Shown piece by piece: positions 1-10,843 of a stretch of DNA of 64,000 nucleotides. The translations under genes were made by a program, and so were the position numbers. The first letter of the stretch is position 1. Every line of letters starts with the position of its first letter. Source of the stretch: Lyophyllum atratum (lineage: Eukaryota; Basidiomycota; Agaricomycetes; Agaricales; Lyophyllaceae); the NCBI GenBank assembly GCA_014905825.1, contig JACGCN010000054.1:62001-126000 (forward strand), in the 5' to 3' direction. The notes beneath the pieces are model-generated. The model was not told the DNA's origin, ran no database searches, and saw nothing but the letters and a program-made list of their open reading frames with translations.

Positions 1-115
1 GTTCCTGTCCCTCAACATTACTAGTACCTACTTCAACCTCGTCACCAGGCCTGCTATGTTGTTCGTCCGGTTGCGCGCTTTGCGAGTTGTTAGTCTTGCG
101 CGGTTTTGCCGGCAT
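1..115 (-). CDS. N-terminus of the first ORF (probably gag) of an LTR retrotransposon, cut by the window edge
   Basis: An open frame on the minus strand starts at 115 (MPAKPRKTNN...) and runs off the left edge. It is hydrophilic, first basic and then rich in Q/D/E. It lies 62 bases after a predicted primer binding site that abuts a long terminal repeat, which is where gag begins in Ty3- and Ty1-type elements. I did not recognise the residues themselves. The rest of the element lies outside the window, so its superfamily is unknown. Confidence 0.5.
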   Translation of the reverse strand, partial: MPAKPRKTNNSQSAQPDEQHSRPGDEVEVGTSNVEGQE

Positions 116-176
116 GGTATCTCGCGGTATCGTTAAGCTCCCACGCTTGCGATAAGATTAGATATTGTAAGACTTT

Positions 177-192
177 CCGGGTGTGTCCACCA
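177..192 (-). other. putative primer binding site (PBS) of the LTR element
   Basis: Read on the minus strand, the LTR ends CATAACA, one spacer base follows, then TGGTGGACACACCCGG. A PBS normally starts TGG because it pairs with the CCA 3' end of a tRNA. The implied tRNA 3' end (7-nt acceptor arm, one base, CCA) has the right form. The tRNA identity was not determined. Confidence 0.55.
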
Positions 193-193
193 A

Positions 194-985
194 TGTTATG
201 ATCCGTGAATAACTTTGGTGTATTCCGATGAATACACGAGTCGTAGGTTAAGCTAAGGATTCCAAGTAGTACTTGAGTTTTACTTGTAATCCGTGAGAAT
301 GAAAAGAAATGAAGTTTGTTGTCTTAAATCCTAATCTATCGAACTTTGCGTGTTTAACTAAAGCTAGCGCGGAGCAATAGCAGTTAGTCGACTTAATCCT
401 AGCGCGAAGCAATAGTGATTAAGTTCAATTCTAAACTAATGATAGCGCGAAGCAATATCAGTGGTTTAGTAGTAGCCGTGGGAACGAGTACTTAGTTCAC
501 GCAGTGATGAGAGTTCAAAAAGTTAAAGATTACCTTATCTAATCTTTACATGCGAGTCTTTTAACTAAAATGAATCTTTGATCTAGAATCTTCTTGCAAG
601 ATCTCCAAAGATTGAGAAATCACTAAGTCCTTCCAGCGTGATCTTGATTTGAGCGGTAAGTACGCGTGTTGCCTCGAATTGGGCATTTCGGCGTTTAGCG
701 CCGAATTCAAGGTCAGCGCGTTGACTTGGTCAATGCGCGCCGGAAGTCCAGAGTTCAATTCTTGAGAGTTGAAGACTTATTGGACTCGACGCGTTCATAG
801 ATCAACGGCGAACGCGCGCGTCAATAAGTTTGGAGTTCAATTCCTGCAAGTTGAAATATTTTTAGAATACAAAATCAAGTTGTTACTAACAGTTGAATGT
901 TAGTTGAAGTAAAAAGTAAGTGAAAACTAAGTCGTAATCAAAGGTAAAGTAACGAAAAAGGGTAAGTATCGGTAGTACCATAACA
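194..985 (-). mobile_element. 5' long terminal repeat of a minus-strand LTR retrotransposon (792 bp)
   Basis: The segment begins TGTTATG (194-200) and ends CATAACA (979-985), a perfect 7-bp terminal inverted repeat with TG...CA ends. A PBS and the start of an ORF follow on the minus-strand side. The right flank (986 on) is coding sequence of a broken MuiA-like gene, so the element inserted into that gene. A 5-bp target duplication would be GGGAG (986-990); its partner lies beyond the left edge. The LTR could also belong to a partial element. Confidence 0.75.
365..458. repeat. three copies of a 16-bp motif inside the LTR
   Basis: TAGCGCGGAGCAATAG (365-380), TAGCGCGAAGCAATAG (400-415) and TAGCGCGAAGCAATAT (443-458) are near-identical and spaced 35 and 43 bases apart. 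They sit mid-LTR, where enhancer or silencer elements of retrotransposons often lie. No function is known from the sequence. Confidence 0.7.
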
Positions 986-2472
986 GGGAGCTCGACAACC
1001 GTGTGTTGGAACTTGAGAAGGAACTTTCTGATGTCGAAGAAGAGATAGTAGAGGAACGGACGAAGCTTGGGGGCAGGCAGGGTGCTTGAGGACCATCTTG
1101 GTATCCAGGTGGCTATTGGAGTCTTTGCTGAGGTGGAGGGTGAGGTGGGGATTGCTTTGATCTATGGTACGTCTGGTATCTTGAATTTTTTGCTGCTCTA
1201 CTTAACATTACATGTACAGCGGTATATGTTGCATCGTGGAATGTGGGATACAATATAAGTGTTGATATGAAGACGAAGGAGGAACAGGTGAGGTTGATCT
1301 ACAAAGCCGCATTACACAGAGCACGGGCGAGGTAGGTGACTCACATTTCATGATATCACAATACCTAACTTAAGCCACACAGGATTCTCACTGATGCTCG
1401 AACGCCTACACTCGGTGTTAGCGTGCCTACCCTGGACCTCTAGAATCTCTCAATCTCCAAGCCCACCAGCGCCAGTCTTCTCCGCTGGCGTGGTATACCT
1501 GAGTGCATCTGCTGATTTTGTGAGAAGTAAAGAATCAGCTCATTCCGCACCACCAGTAATACCCCACTCTACCCCCGTGATCTCATCCAAAGGCAACGTC
1601 AGCGCCACATTTGAATTTCCAGGGCTTATCACCATCCCGAGTGATGGTGTCACTCACAACATCACGATTGTGTGGCTCAAACTCAACGCGACGATGTCAT
1701 GAGTATGTGTTCCGAAGAAGCACACCAAGACACATTTGAGTGTACAGCAGTTCTTTCTCTCAACATGTGACGTCTGCTAAATGGTTTATTGGCTGCAGGA
1801 AAAGATTAAGAATGCCTCGCAGTACACTCGGCTGAGCGGGACTGGAAGTGTCTATTTCGACAATAGCTTCATCTCCCGCTACGAAGTGCCCGCTGTCAGC
1901 CCCGACGAAAGCTTCGACTGTCCATTGGGGTAAGAATTACACCAGGCTACATATGCACAATGTTAACCCCACGCTCCCAGGCTTGACCCCTCCATCCGTG
2001 TCACCTACCACCCTCAGACGAAGGAACAGTCAAAGAATGGTTTCTACACCAAGACCACGATGCACATCTTCTTGCAGCACATCACCATGTTCAACACCAA
2101 GACCTCCCCAATTGAGGGCGTCAGGATCCTCGGCCATATCCAGTGTCGGAGGACGTGCGGATCCAGGTGAACCTCATCAACCCGCCACTCACGTGTCCAA
2201 GTGTCTCCTCTGGGAGTAGCAGGGCGGAGCCCTCGTCTTCTGTGTTGGAGGGTGCGAGGGAGCCAGTGGCTGTGGGGAAGGGAATTACTGCGGTGTGGGA
2301 GGGGGCGGAGGATAGGGATATAAACGGGGAGAGGGTGGGGAGGGATGGGAAGGTGGGCTGGGTGTGTCTGGTGCCACTGCTGGGGAAGGTGATTTTGGTG
2401 TTACAGTGGGAGGTGGTTGCGTCTGCGAGGACGGATCTGGTGGGGATGATGTTAGCGGTGTGCTATCCATAG
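986..2472 (+). pseudogene. MuiA-like (DUF4139 family) gene, 5'-truncated and decayed
   Basis: Spliced fragments match the eukaryotic branch of the mucoidy-inhibitor MuiA/DUF4139 family: a coiled-coil piece (991-1070), a stretch with ASWNVGYNISVDMKTKEEQV (about 1216-1280), GVSVPTL (1420-1435), the GNVSATFEFPGL strand region (about 1592-1630), SGTGSVYFDNSFISR (about 1838-1880) and the C-terminal VVASARTDLVG (about 2410-2442). It is broken by a frame change near 1080, a TAG at 1441 where Trp is expected, a TGA at 1700 where Trp is expected, and a one-base loss near 2140. The 5' half is missing because an LTR begins at 985. Bacterial members are known only by a mucoidy-inhibition phenotype; the fungal role is unknown. 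Confidence 0.8.
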
Positions 2473-3420
2473 TGTTTCACAGGTAGATGAAGCAAAAGGG
2501 ATTGTAATCGTACGAAGAGTTGTATCTATACTTCATTTATCGTGAAGAGGTGTTGTACAACACTACACTTCTGGTGTTAAGATTCCAAGTAGAGATATAA
2601 CTTTTTGATCAGAACTTCAAGACAACATCAGAACAACAAACAGCTTTTATAAAATCCCACCCCATGTCGCAAATGAGAAGTTGCTTCGGATCACAGAGGC
2701 GGGAGAGACCCTTCAATCGTATGACTCCAAAGCAGGTCCTCCGATTTGAGAGCAACAAGTGTGGGCTGAAAATTAAAACAGTGGGCAATATGGGGGCTTG
2801 GACGACACGGACTGTGCATCCCACCCACCTCACCACAGCCTGAGATCAGAACATTGAATACAAAGATGGGGAATTGATATTAAAATGAGCCAAGAAGTAT
2901 CCACAGTGAATGGGTTAACACAAAGATGGAAGTAACGCTGAGATTCTGACTGTCAACCATTTTCGTCCTCGAGGAGCATCTTTGAGAGACGTCTTGGACC
3001 AACCGAGCACAATCGCAACCTTTAGCTCTGAGTCTTATTCATCACCAGCCTGTCGTATGGCCGTCTTGAACCAATGCCTCTGCCAGAATTCCGTCTCCTC
3101 CCAGGCCATCCAAAGTAGAGTTAAGATTGCAGATGAGAAAGTCAGAGGCCTTTACGTAGGGCACTGCAGGTGATAAGTGCGCAAACCAAGCTAATTTAAA
3201 TTACGGGCTCCGCAATGGAGCGCGGCAGGGTTATCAATATCCGATTGAAGCACATAAGCATAGATGCCACCAAGAAACGGAATTCGAACTCGCGCCGCCG
3301 CCATCATGTGATCTATACATAAGTACAAATAACGCGTCGTTTGTCGGGTCGTCGCACTTTTGAGCATCTGTACAGTACCTATTGCTGAGTCCCCGCACCG
3401 CATATACGCGTATCTAACAA
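2473..3420. other. intergenic, no supported gene
   Basis: Only short overlapping frames without family resemblance or splice-consistent continuation were found. I could not locate a terminal inverted repeat for the MULE-type gene that follows. Confidence 0.6.
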
Positions 3421-6400
3421 TGTTCCCAACATCCAAAGCTCCTTTTGGCATGAACTCTGTTGTCCCAGAACTGCAAGATGCTCCGGTCCCTGAAAGTAAA
3501 GATCGTGATCGAAGAGATGACATCCCTGACAGTCTCCGTTTATCCGAGGACGATATGAACACGATGCAGTCCCATCTTGAAGCTGTCAGTTTAGACCGGA
3601 ACTATTATGATTATTCCATTATACAACAACGTACGTGTCATTTAAGCTTAAGGTATCGGACATAGCGTGAGATGCAAAAAATTGTCTGAATGAACAGAAC
3701 GTGCGCTCGAGCTCTTCTCAAAGCTCCAGCTTTATATCCCCACTCAAGACGAACGTGATGTTCAATCGAAGTTTTCCATCCAGAAAACCGACAGAAAGTA
3801 TCGAAATCCCCGAGGAACGAAGGACAAGAATAGATGGAGGAGACATACAAGGATATACCAATGCCAATGCGGAGTAGACCATACTGCAGGAAGACGAGCA
3901 GCAAAGGACAACAACAGGCAGACCCCATGGAAGAATGTTGGATGTTGGTGCTGGATTAGGCTTGTAACGACGCATGATGAACGGAGCGGTGAGTAATCAT
4001 TGATTTAAGTTTCTGTGCATACTTATATACAAATCTAGATGGTGTCTTTGCTATAAACGAGATTACAGGAATCTTGGACCACTCTGATGCCTGCTCCAAA
4101 ATTATGAAGATGGATCGCAATCCCCGTGTTCCACTTCATCCGGATCTTCGTGACTATGCACTCTCACTGCTTCGAAAAAATTCCCCTCTCAGCCTCCTGC
4201 GCTCCGAAAGTTCTTCTTGGGCTAAGCAGAAATAAAATTTGGAAACTTACCTGGCGACACACACTACCGCTTCCAACTCACGACGTATGACAGCTCCTCT
4301 CTGTATCGAACACTTGCACGTGAACGTGGAATTCCCCAGTGCTCAGCTGCAGAAGCAAACCTTGACACCTGGTTCCGGTCCGAAAAACCTCTGCCGCCCT
4401 CTCCGCTTCTCACTGAGTCCCTGATGCACTACCAAGCCCATCAAGAACCTGTCACGGATAGATTCGAGATCATTATCTGTACACCTCAGCAACGAGTGGC
4501 GGCCTGGAAATACGGACACAAACAGCAAGTCCTCATGGACCTTACCTTTGGGGTTTGCTCTGCGCGTGCCCTGCTAGTTATTCTCATGGCTCTTGACGAA
4601 GGAAATTCTGGTATCCCAATTGGCTTTATGATGTTCACGGCACGGAAACATGCGAAGGCGACCCATGCGGATTACGACACCAAAGTCCTTGATAATCTTC
4701 TGGCTAGTGTTTTGAAGTCCAGTTGAGTCCGGTTTTTTGCCTAATTTTTGAGCAACTGGACTTCAACTTGTTGTTGCAGTTGAAAAATATGAGCAACTGC
4801 AACTGGACTTGTTCACAACTGGTCATTTGCAGTTGCAACTGGTTGTGGACCGGTTGCAACTGATTGCCGGTTGGGAACTAGGTCCGGCTATCCATGAGCT
4901 TCAAAACAAGCCCTGGGTCATAATAAACAGATAAGAAATGACAAAGTTATTGAGAAATTACAATTACTATCAGTCTAAGCACAAAGAAAACATTGTCTCA
5001 GTCATAACTTGGCCAAATCTTGCCCAATTTCAGACTTTCAAGGCTGAAAATGACAGAAATGCATGTGGCTATATGGTACATACCCTGCACAGCCACAACC
5101 GGTTGCAACTGGTCCCGCAACTGCAAAAAACCGCAACTCAACTGCAGTTGTTGAGGTCTGAGCTGCCACAACTGCAACTGAAGGTCCAGTTGTTATCAGT
5201 TGCAGTCCAGTTGGTTTTCAGTTGTTTTCCAGTTGTCCAACTGGACTTCAAAACACTACTTCTGGCACGTTTCAAGGAATCAATGGGGAAAAACGAGGCC
5301 GGTGAGGCATTTGAAATCTCTGTCGGAAACACGGACAACGATACCTGGGAATGCACAGCGCTAGCAAAAAACTGGGGCAACATTCTCTTGATCTTGTGTC
5401 TATTTCACGTGTGGCAGGCTTGGCGGAATGGCTTGAACAAATCATTGCGATCAATACCTCGAGGCGACGGACGCAAACAGGTTCGCGATCGACTGGGAAA
5501 ATTTCTGATGAGACTGCTGAAGGATATCGACACTCATGCAAACGCCGTAGCTGAGTATGACGCAGAGCTTCGGCACTGGCAGCAGGTCCAAAAGAAACGA
5601 CATGCACTCTCGAAAACCCAAGCAAACGCCGCAATCAAATTTCTCGCTTACCTCAAGAGCTATATCGCGCTTGAATCTTACTGGGTTAGCTGGTCTCCTG
5701 CTGGAGCCATCGAAGCCGCTCGTCGACTACGGGTACCCGTCAACAGGATTGCACGCACTAACAATGCTCTGGAGTCATTTAACGGAAGAATCAAAGGGAA
5801 GTATTACAAGCCCTATCAGCACTCTGGCCGGCTTCCTCGTATCGACACATGGATATTGCTTCTGATCACTGCCGTCATGCCCGACTTCTTCCAGGAACGC
5901 GAGGACACGAGACGACTACGTGACTATTATCGTGATCTCCGAACAGTCCCCGGCCCTCAACATACTTTGTCGACATCAGATTCCCTCACTACTAACTCCG
6001 GCCACACCAGCAGCTCGTCGTCAACATCCACCTCCTCAAACGACTCTTTTTTCGATGAATCACTCGTTAAACAATGGCTAGATGAGCTGGAGATTGAAGA
6101 CTGCGACGACACGGATGAATCAGACGGTGAAGACCCGATGCCAATCAACTCCGAAGACCACGACGACACTTCTCCGACTTCTCAAGCCACTGTTGATCGT
6201 GAAGAAGCTTGCAACGCAGAACCCATCATCGAAGAAGCGGCGATCGAGCACGAAGAACCCAGTGGCTGTGATGCCGCAAACAACGTCGACCATATGCTAC
6301 AGGCTTGGGAGTCTACCTCAGAGAGCGTCGGGAGAGGTTCTAGTCAACAGGTGAGTAAATTATGCGTCTCGCACAAATGCCACTTTGATGATATGCCGCA

Positions 6401-7476
6401 TGAATTGAAGCTTCAAGCCGTGCCCGTATGGCGTCACTGTCACAGAAGCCAAAGCCTAGAAATTATACCGGACTCTCAAGAGCTCGAATTCAACGGCGAC
6501 ACAGCCTCTGCTATGGATTGCAACAATTTTACCTACCACGATGACATAGCACTCAATGAGAGTGCCATATGGCGCGATCTTCATTCCTCCGACTCGAGGA
6601 GTCGACGCAGCCATCATCCGAATCTTCCGGCCCTTGTCATCATGATTCCGAGTCCCCTCCATTTTTATGCTTCCACCACTGGAGTCTCCCCAAGGATCTG
6701 CTCATTCACCTCGCTCACAAACAACTGCTTCCTCACCACGCATGCAGAGCCCAAAACCCATCAACGAAATCGGCAACGCAATGATGCGCCTGCAAGTTGC
6801 CGAAGACACGATGCTTCGGGAGCTCAAACTCTTGGCTCAACTTGATCCTGCGAGTGAAGCACAGCTTCAACGGTATATCAGTCCCAGCGTCCGTGCCCGA
6901 CTGGATGCCTCTACCCTGCAATCCTTTTTTTCCTCTCAGCATTTTGACATTGAACCCGCAACTTCTGTGGACCTGGACAACTCCCTTGCACGCTACCTAC
7001 ACAACCAAGCTATCACTCAAATAACGGCGATGACAGTGTGCTACCAACATTACGGCCCTTCGATAGACAGCCGAAAGAGAAGCGAAAAGAGTCGCATGCT
7101 ATTCGGTAGCTCTACTCGCGTGTACACCCATGTAACGCCAATTCCTCTATCAAATCTTGTGTCTGAGTGCCCGTTGTATGTATGTGAGATACCATATGTG
7201 GTAAGCATTACATATCAGTGTCAAATGAAGGCGCCGCAGGCACAAGGGGGGTTTGGGGGGAACACCCGAGCGCTGCGGCCGCCGCCGCAATGTCCGCATC
7301 AAAATCATGTATTCCGTCGTACACCTACACAACGTACTTCTAATTACTACCTCCTCAGCGCTCAGCGCCCCGACGCCCGCCCCTCCAGCCACATTCAAGG
7401 TCCGCTGATATTTAAATCTCCGACCGACGTGGCGGCCCGTGTTCAGCCTCCCCCAAGAAACAGCCCATTCTTGTAA
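3421..7476 (+). pseudogene. MULE-type transposase gene, interrupted by a MITE and a frameshift
   Basis: The start is taken at 3421 (MFPTSKAPFG). Introns are predicted at 3631 on and at about 3990-4040. The second exon has the zinc-binding-like CQCG..H stretch usual before MULE domains. The core runs from about 4240: LYRTLARERG, then a DDE-domain block including VLMDLTFGVCSARALLVILM (4534 on), TDNDTWECTALAKNWGNI and FHVWQAWRNGLNK (5380-5445), then NALESFNGRIKGKYY (5763-5805). An acidic/serine-rich tail and a coiled region (about 6780-6930) follow. A 5-nt excess near 4236 (aagcagaaa|taaaa|tttgga) breaks the frame. A 554-bp MITE plus an 8-bp duplication splits the core at 4705-5266; removing one site copy and the MITE rejoins LLA to RFKES in frame. 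The C-terminal end is uncertain. Confidence 0.8.
4697..5266. mobile_element. hAT-type MITE (4705-5258) with its 8-bp target duplications
   Basis: The element spans 4705-5258 (554 bp). Its first 21 bases (TAGTGTTTTGAAG...) are the perfect reverse complement of its last 21. It is flanked by CTTCTGGC at 4697-4704 and 5259-5266, an 8-bp target duplication. An 8-bp duplication and a TAGTG terminus fit the hAT superfamily. It has no transposase gene and so is non-autonomous. Open reading through its right half (from 4938) is incidental. Both ends are crowded with CAGTTG/CAACTG hexamers. Confidence 0.93.
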
Positions 7477-7799
7477 GTATAAATAAGTCTGCTGTCATGT
7501 CAGATCTCATGGAAGTCACGAAGGTAAGGGGTTGTGCTTACGCCCATGTGAGAAGAGGGTAAGTGAGGCTGTAAATACTAGCCAATTCCTTAAAACCACG
7601 GACAGGATGCTCTCTGTTCGGAGTCTGGGAAATGAGAGTGTTACGTAAACAATTGTACAGACCAAAAAAGTCACATGCAAACACGTGACCATGCTTCTTC
7701 AAAAATAAGCTTTTTTGAGGACATCTATAAATAGATTTTCAAATCCTCACCCAGAGATTTTTGTATAACCTCAATCTATAAATAGATCTCGGAATCACG
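7477..7799. other. spacer before the large DNA transposon; no gene seen
   Basis: It holds two copies of the palindrome ATCTATAAATAGAT (about 7724 and 7774) but no supportable frame. The palindromes could be promoter (TATA-like) elements or remnants of element ends; nothing decides. Confidence 0.4.
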
Positions 7800-8188
7800 C
7801 GACGAGTCACGTGATCGTCTGATCTGGGCACTTGGCTGGCATGTATCGCTCAGTAACACCCGGGGGGTCAACCACTAAGCTCTGGGTCATGCACTATTCA
7901 TTTCTATGTACCTTTGGGACACTCTACATGTAAAAATTAGATACACAGCATATGTGGAAGCTACATAATCTGGCATTCTGCAAGCATTCTGTTATCTGAC
8001 TCGGGCTGTAAACACTTGTCAACAATGCGCCGTGGTTGGCATGAATGCCTCTACAACATCCGGGGGGTCAACCACTAAGCTCTGGAGTATACACTATTCG
8101 CTTTTAGGCACATTCAGGACCATATACATGTGAAAATTAGGAACACAGCATATGTGGAAGCTATACAATCTGGCAATCTTGGTCTCTC
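7800..8188 (+). repeat. left terminal inverted repeat of the large transposon
   Basis: It matches the inverted right end over its full length with scattered substitutions and small indels. It is built from two direct sub-repeats (about 7835-7985 and 8035-8180) sharing CCGGGGGGTCAACCACTAAG and the ACAGCATATGTGGAAGCTA block. Confidence 0.85.
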
Positions 8189-8276
8189 CTTCCTCTTTGA
8201 GCATGTAAATACTTGTACACAACGCGCTCGACGCGTTGATTCTAATCAACAGACATTGCCAGCCATCAACACCACC

Positions 8277-10798
8277 ATGCCTGAGTATCGCGAAGTCCTG
8301 GCACACTTTTTCACTCTCCAGGAGCTATTCCAGTTTCATCAGGACACCTCAAGCTGGTATGTCATCGCTCTCTGGGCAGATGCATCAGAGAAAGAAGCCA
8401 CACGTCTCAAGCATATCCCAGCGGTCAAAGAGGGTCATGTCTATCAGTTGAGTGCGAAGACTACAGCGGTTCGGGGCTCTCGCTATGTCCAGACCAGTCT
8501 CTGGCCTGATATGTGGCGGAAAACATCATCAAATCGAAACCCGCCGCCCATTCAATCGCTGCAGTTGCAAGGTCTTTCAACGACAAACCGAGCCATCATC
8601 CTGGATCTTGGGTTATTACATCTCAAGGTGAGTTCACTACGTGCGGTATCCCCTAATTCTGATCATTCATGACGCGTTTCAGTTCTCCTATTTGACGCAT
8701 TGCTCTGTACAGTTTTATAAATCGTCAGTCTGGCATGATTCGATCCGGAAAGTGGATAAGACTGTAAGGACCATTATTCCTTCTATGCAATCAGATGAGT
8801 CTACCCTAATGCCTTTTCTCAGAGCCGGGTTTTCCGCGTAGTACTCGCATTGGAGTTCGAGGACTTCGTCCTTGCATTTCTTTCCCGCGATCTGTTATCG
8901 CAGGTACGTCTCCGACGTTTTCTTCCAAGTCACATAGCTTATTGATCTCTTGTGTAGCCAATATGGGCTAAATCAAAGGAGTCGCTCCCTCCAACCCCAC
9001 CTGATCTATTCCACGAGTACCTCGCATTCCTTGAATGTGTCGCATCCTGGATGAGTAGTCGCCGCAACTGCGCTCGCGATGGTCCCGCTTGTGACGAAAT
9101 CCGAGCCTGGAACACGACATGGAGCGGAATCGGTGTATACACCGTATCTGAATTGTTCTTTGACGCAGGTGAGCAACGTGCTATCTATCTCACTTCTGTG
9201 TTCACTACTTAGACGAAATCGTGGCATAATAGGCCTTTCTCCATTCTTGACCGAACGGGAGCTTTTTGATTGCCCATCCCGCACTGCGCGCTTCTGTGAA
9301 GCATTTTGGACGTTTGCATACCGCTCACATGTTGACCTTCCGTACGCCCTATCAATCCATTAGCTTTTTTCTCTCATGACTGATGCCTGGTATAGCCAAC
9401 TCTTGATGCAGTGTACGATTAGTGGGATCCTGGCCCCGACTAAAGAGCAACGCCTCACGTATAAAGACTGGTTACATGTCTATGCCAAGGATCGCGTGCG
9501 TACTAGTCCGCGGCTTGCGAGTCTGATCGACGAATACAAGGCATGTGCTAATACCGTCTTTCTGAAGTTCGGTTTTGCTTATCAATAATTCAGCTTCAAC
9601 TTTCCATCCTTGCGGTGTCGGAGGATTTATGGTACCGCGATGCGACCCCACTATATGATACATTCGAACCTGAGTATATATATCCGGCGCTCAAATTGAA
9701 TGTGAAGAAGCGGGTGGTTCTTGGCCATCTAATCTTCGGTCAGAAGCAGTGGGACACCTTACGAGGAGGCCTGGGCAGTGACGAAGATATCGGTGAGGAC
9801 CCCTTAACACTTCACTACTCTACGCTAGGTAAGGTCTCTCCTTCATCATGTTTGTAGTCTTTGCTTATCAAGAGATGCACGCTTCAAAGGCTTCCTGGAC
9901 AGCAATACTCACCTCCGGCCAGACTTCTATCAGAGTCTTCTCCCAGGTGACGATCGGAACAAACGATCAACACGGAAAACCTATCTCTACCAGGGTGACA
10001 AGAAGGGCAGTAAGCAAACGTGGTCCGTAACCCCCGCGTTCCCCTCGAACTCACGAGTGGACCGTAATGCGCACCAGTAAGTAACATCTAACTTCGTTGG
10101 TATCTGTGAGTACTCAGGGCGGCGGAATTACATATGTATAGTCCATCCAGCAGCACAAATCTCATCACTGGTAGTGATCGGGAGCGGTTACTGTTTAAGC
10201 ACATTGTGCTGAACAGCTCTGACGTGGCTATTGGTCCACTCGAGTACTGTGGAAATGGTCGGGTGATCAACACGTCACATGGAGCAAAGCTGTGCGTCAT
10301 CTCATTCCTCCTCTAGATGTATCCTGTCGATCTCATGTGCCCTCCATCAGAGTTTCTGCTGTTCGCGGAGATCCAACGCTTGACGCTTCATTGGTCGAGC
10401 GCGACTTGAAAGGGATCATGCGGCGGAAAGAGGGCCTCGAGAAGAAGGGGAAGCGTAAAGATGCCATGAAACCACGACATCGGAAGTTGGGCGAGCAGAT
10501 CAAGGAAACCCTCAGCTCATCCCGTTCATCCTCAGTTATCCCGTCATCCGATGACATTATGCCTTCCTCTGACGACTTATCGGTTGACCTTTCTCTTCCT
10601 TTATCAGGCAATTTCCCCTCATCTGATGCTCCTGCTCTTTGCTCACAATTTCTATTTCTAGATGTTCGTCCATTGAAGTTGAAGAAGCGGCGGATTAGTC
10701 AAGACAAATACATCGCTCTGGGGGCCGTCGGGGGAAAGGAGAATGATTTTCCTTGCGAGCAACGTCGAAGAAGAAGCTGCAGCCTCCAAAAAACATAG
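8277..10798 (+). CDS. second ORF of the large transposon, hypothetical multi-exon protein
   Basis: The start at 8277 has an ACCACC context (MPEYREVLAHFF...). Predicted exons: 8277-8627, 8683-8763, 8823-8903, 8958-9168 and 9233-about 9344, then further exons joined by introns ending at about 9395 and 9591, and later blocks with FKGFLDSNTHLRP (about 9888-9928) and DLKGIMRRKEGLEKKGKRKD. Joins keep frame up to about 10260; the last one or two joins are uncertain. The N-terminal third is mixed alpha/beta-like, and the C-terminal part is basic then Ser/Asp-rich (SSVIPSSDDIMPSSDD). I do not recognise the family. Lying between the TIRs on the transposase strand, it may be an accessory transposition protein. 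A host gene captured as cargo is the alternative. Confidence 0.55.
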
Positions 10799-10843
10799 AC
10801 TATAGTAGACCGTCTCATGTACTCGTACGCCGCCGCCGCTACT

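Noticed and set aside
1848..2219. 123-codon plus-strand frame as a separate gene
   Set aside because: It is an out-of-frame reading through exons and an intron of the decayed MuiA-like gene.
3270..3330. tRNA-like B box (AGTTCGAATTCC on the minus strand)
   Set aside because: No matching A box, anticodon arm or paired acceptor stem could be drawn.
4938..5258. Apparent N-terminal 107 codons of the long plus-strand frame at 4938-6845
   Set aside because: These codons lie within the MITE (4705-5258). The true upstream coding sequence is before 4697, and the joined frame bypasses them.
7724..7795. ATCTATAAATAGAT palindromes and a similar TTCTATAAATAGAA at 43684 as a possible dispersed element
   Set aside because: Similarity is limited to about 20 bases and explained by palindromic AT-rich sequence; no further homology between the loci was seen.
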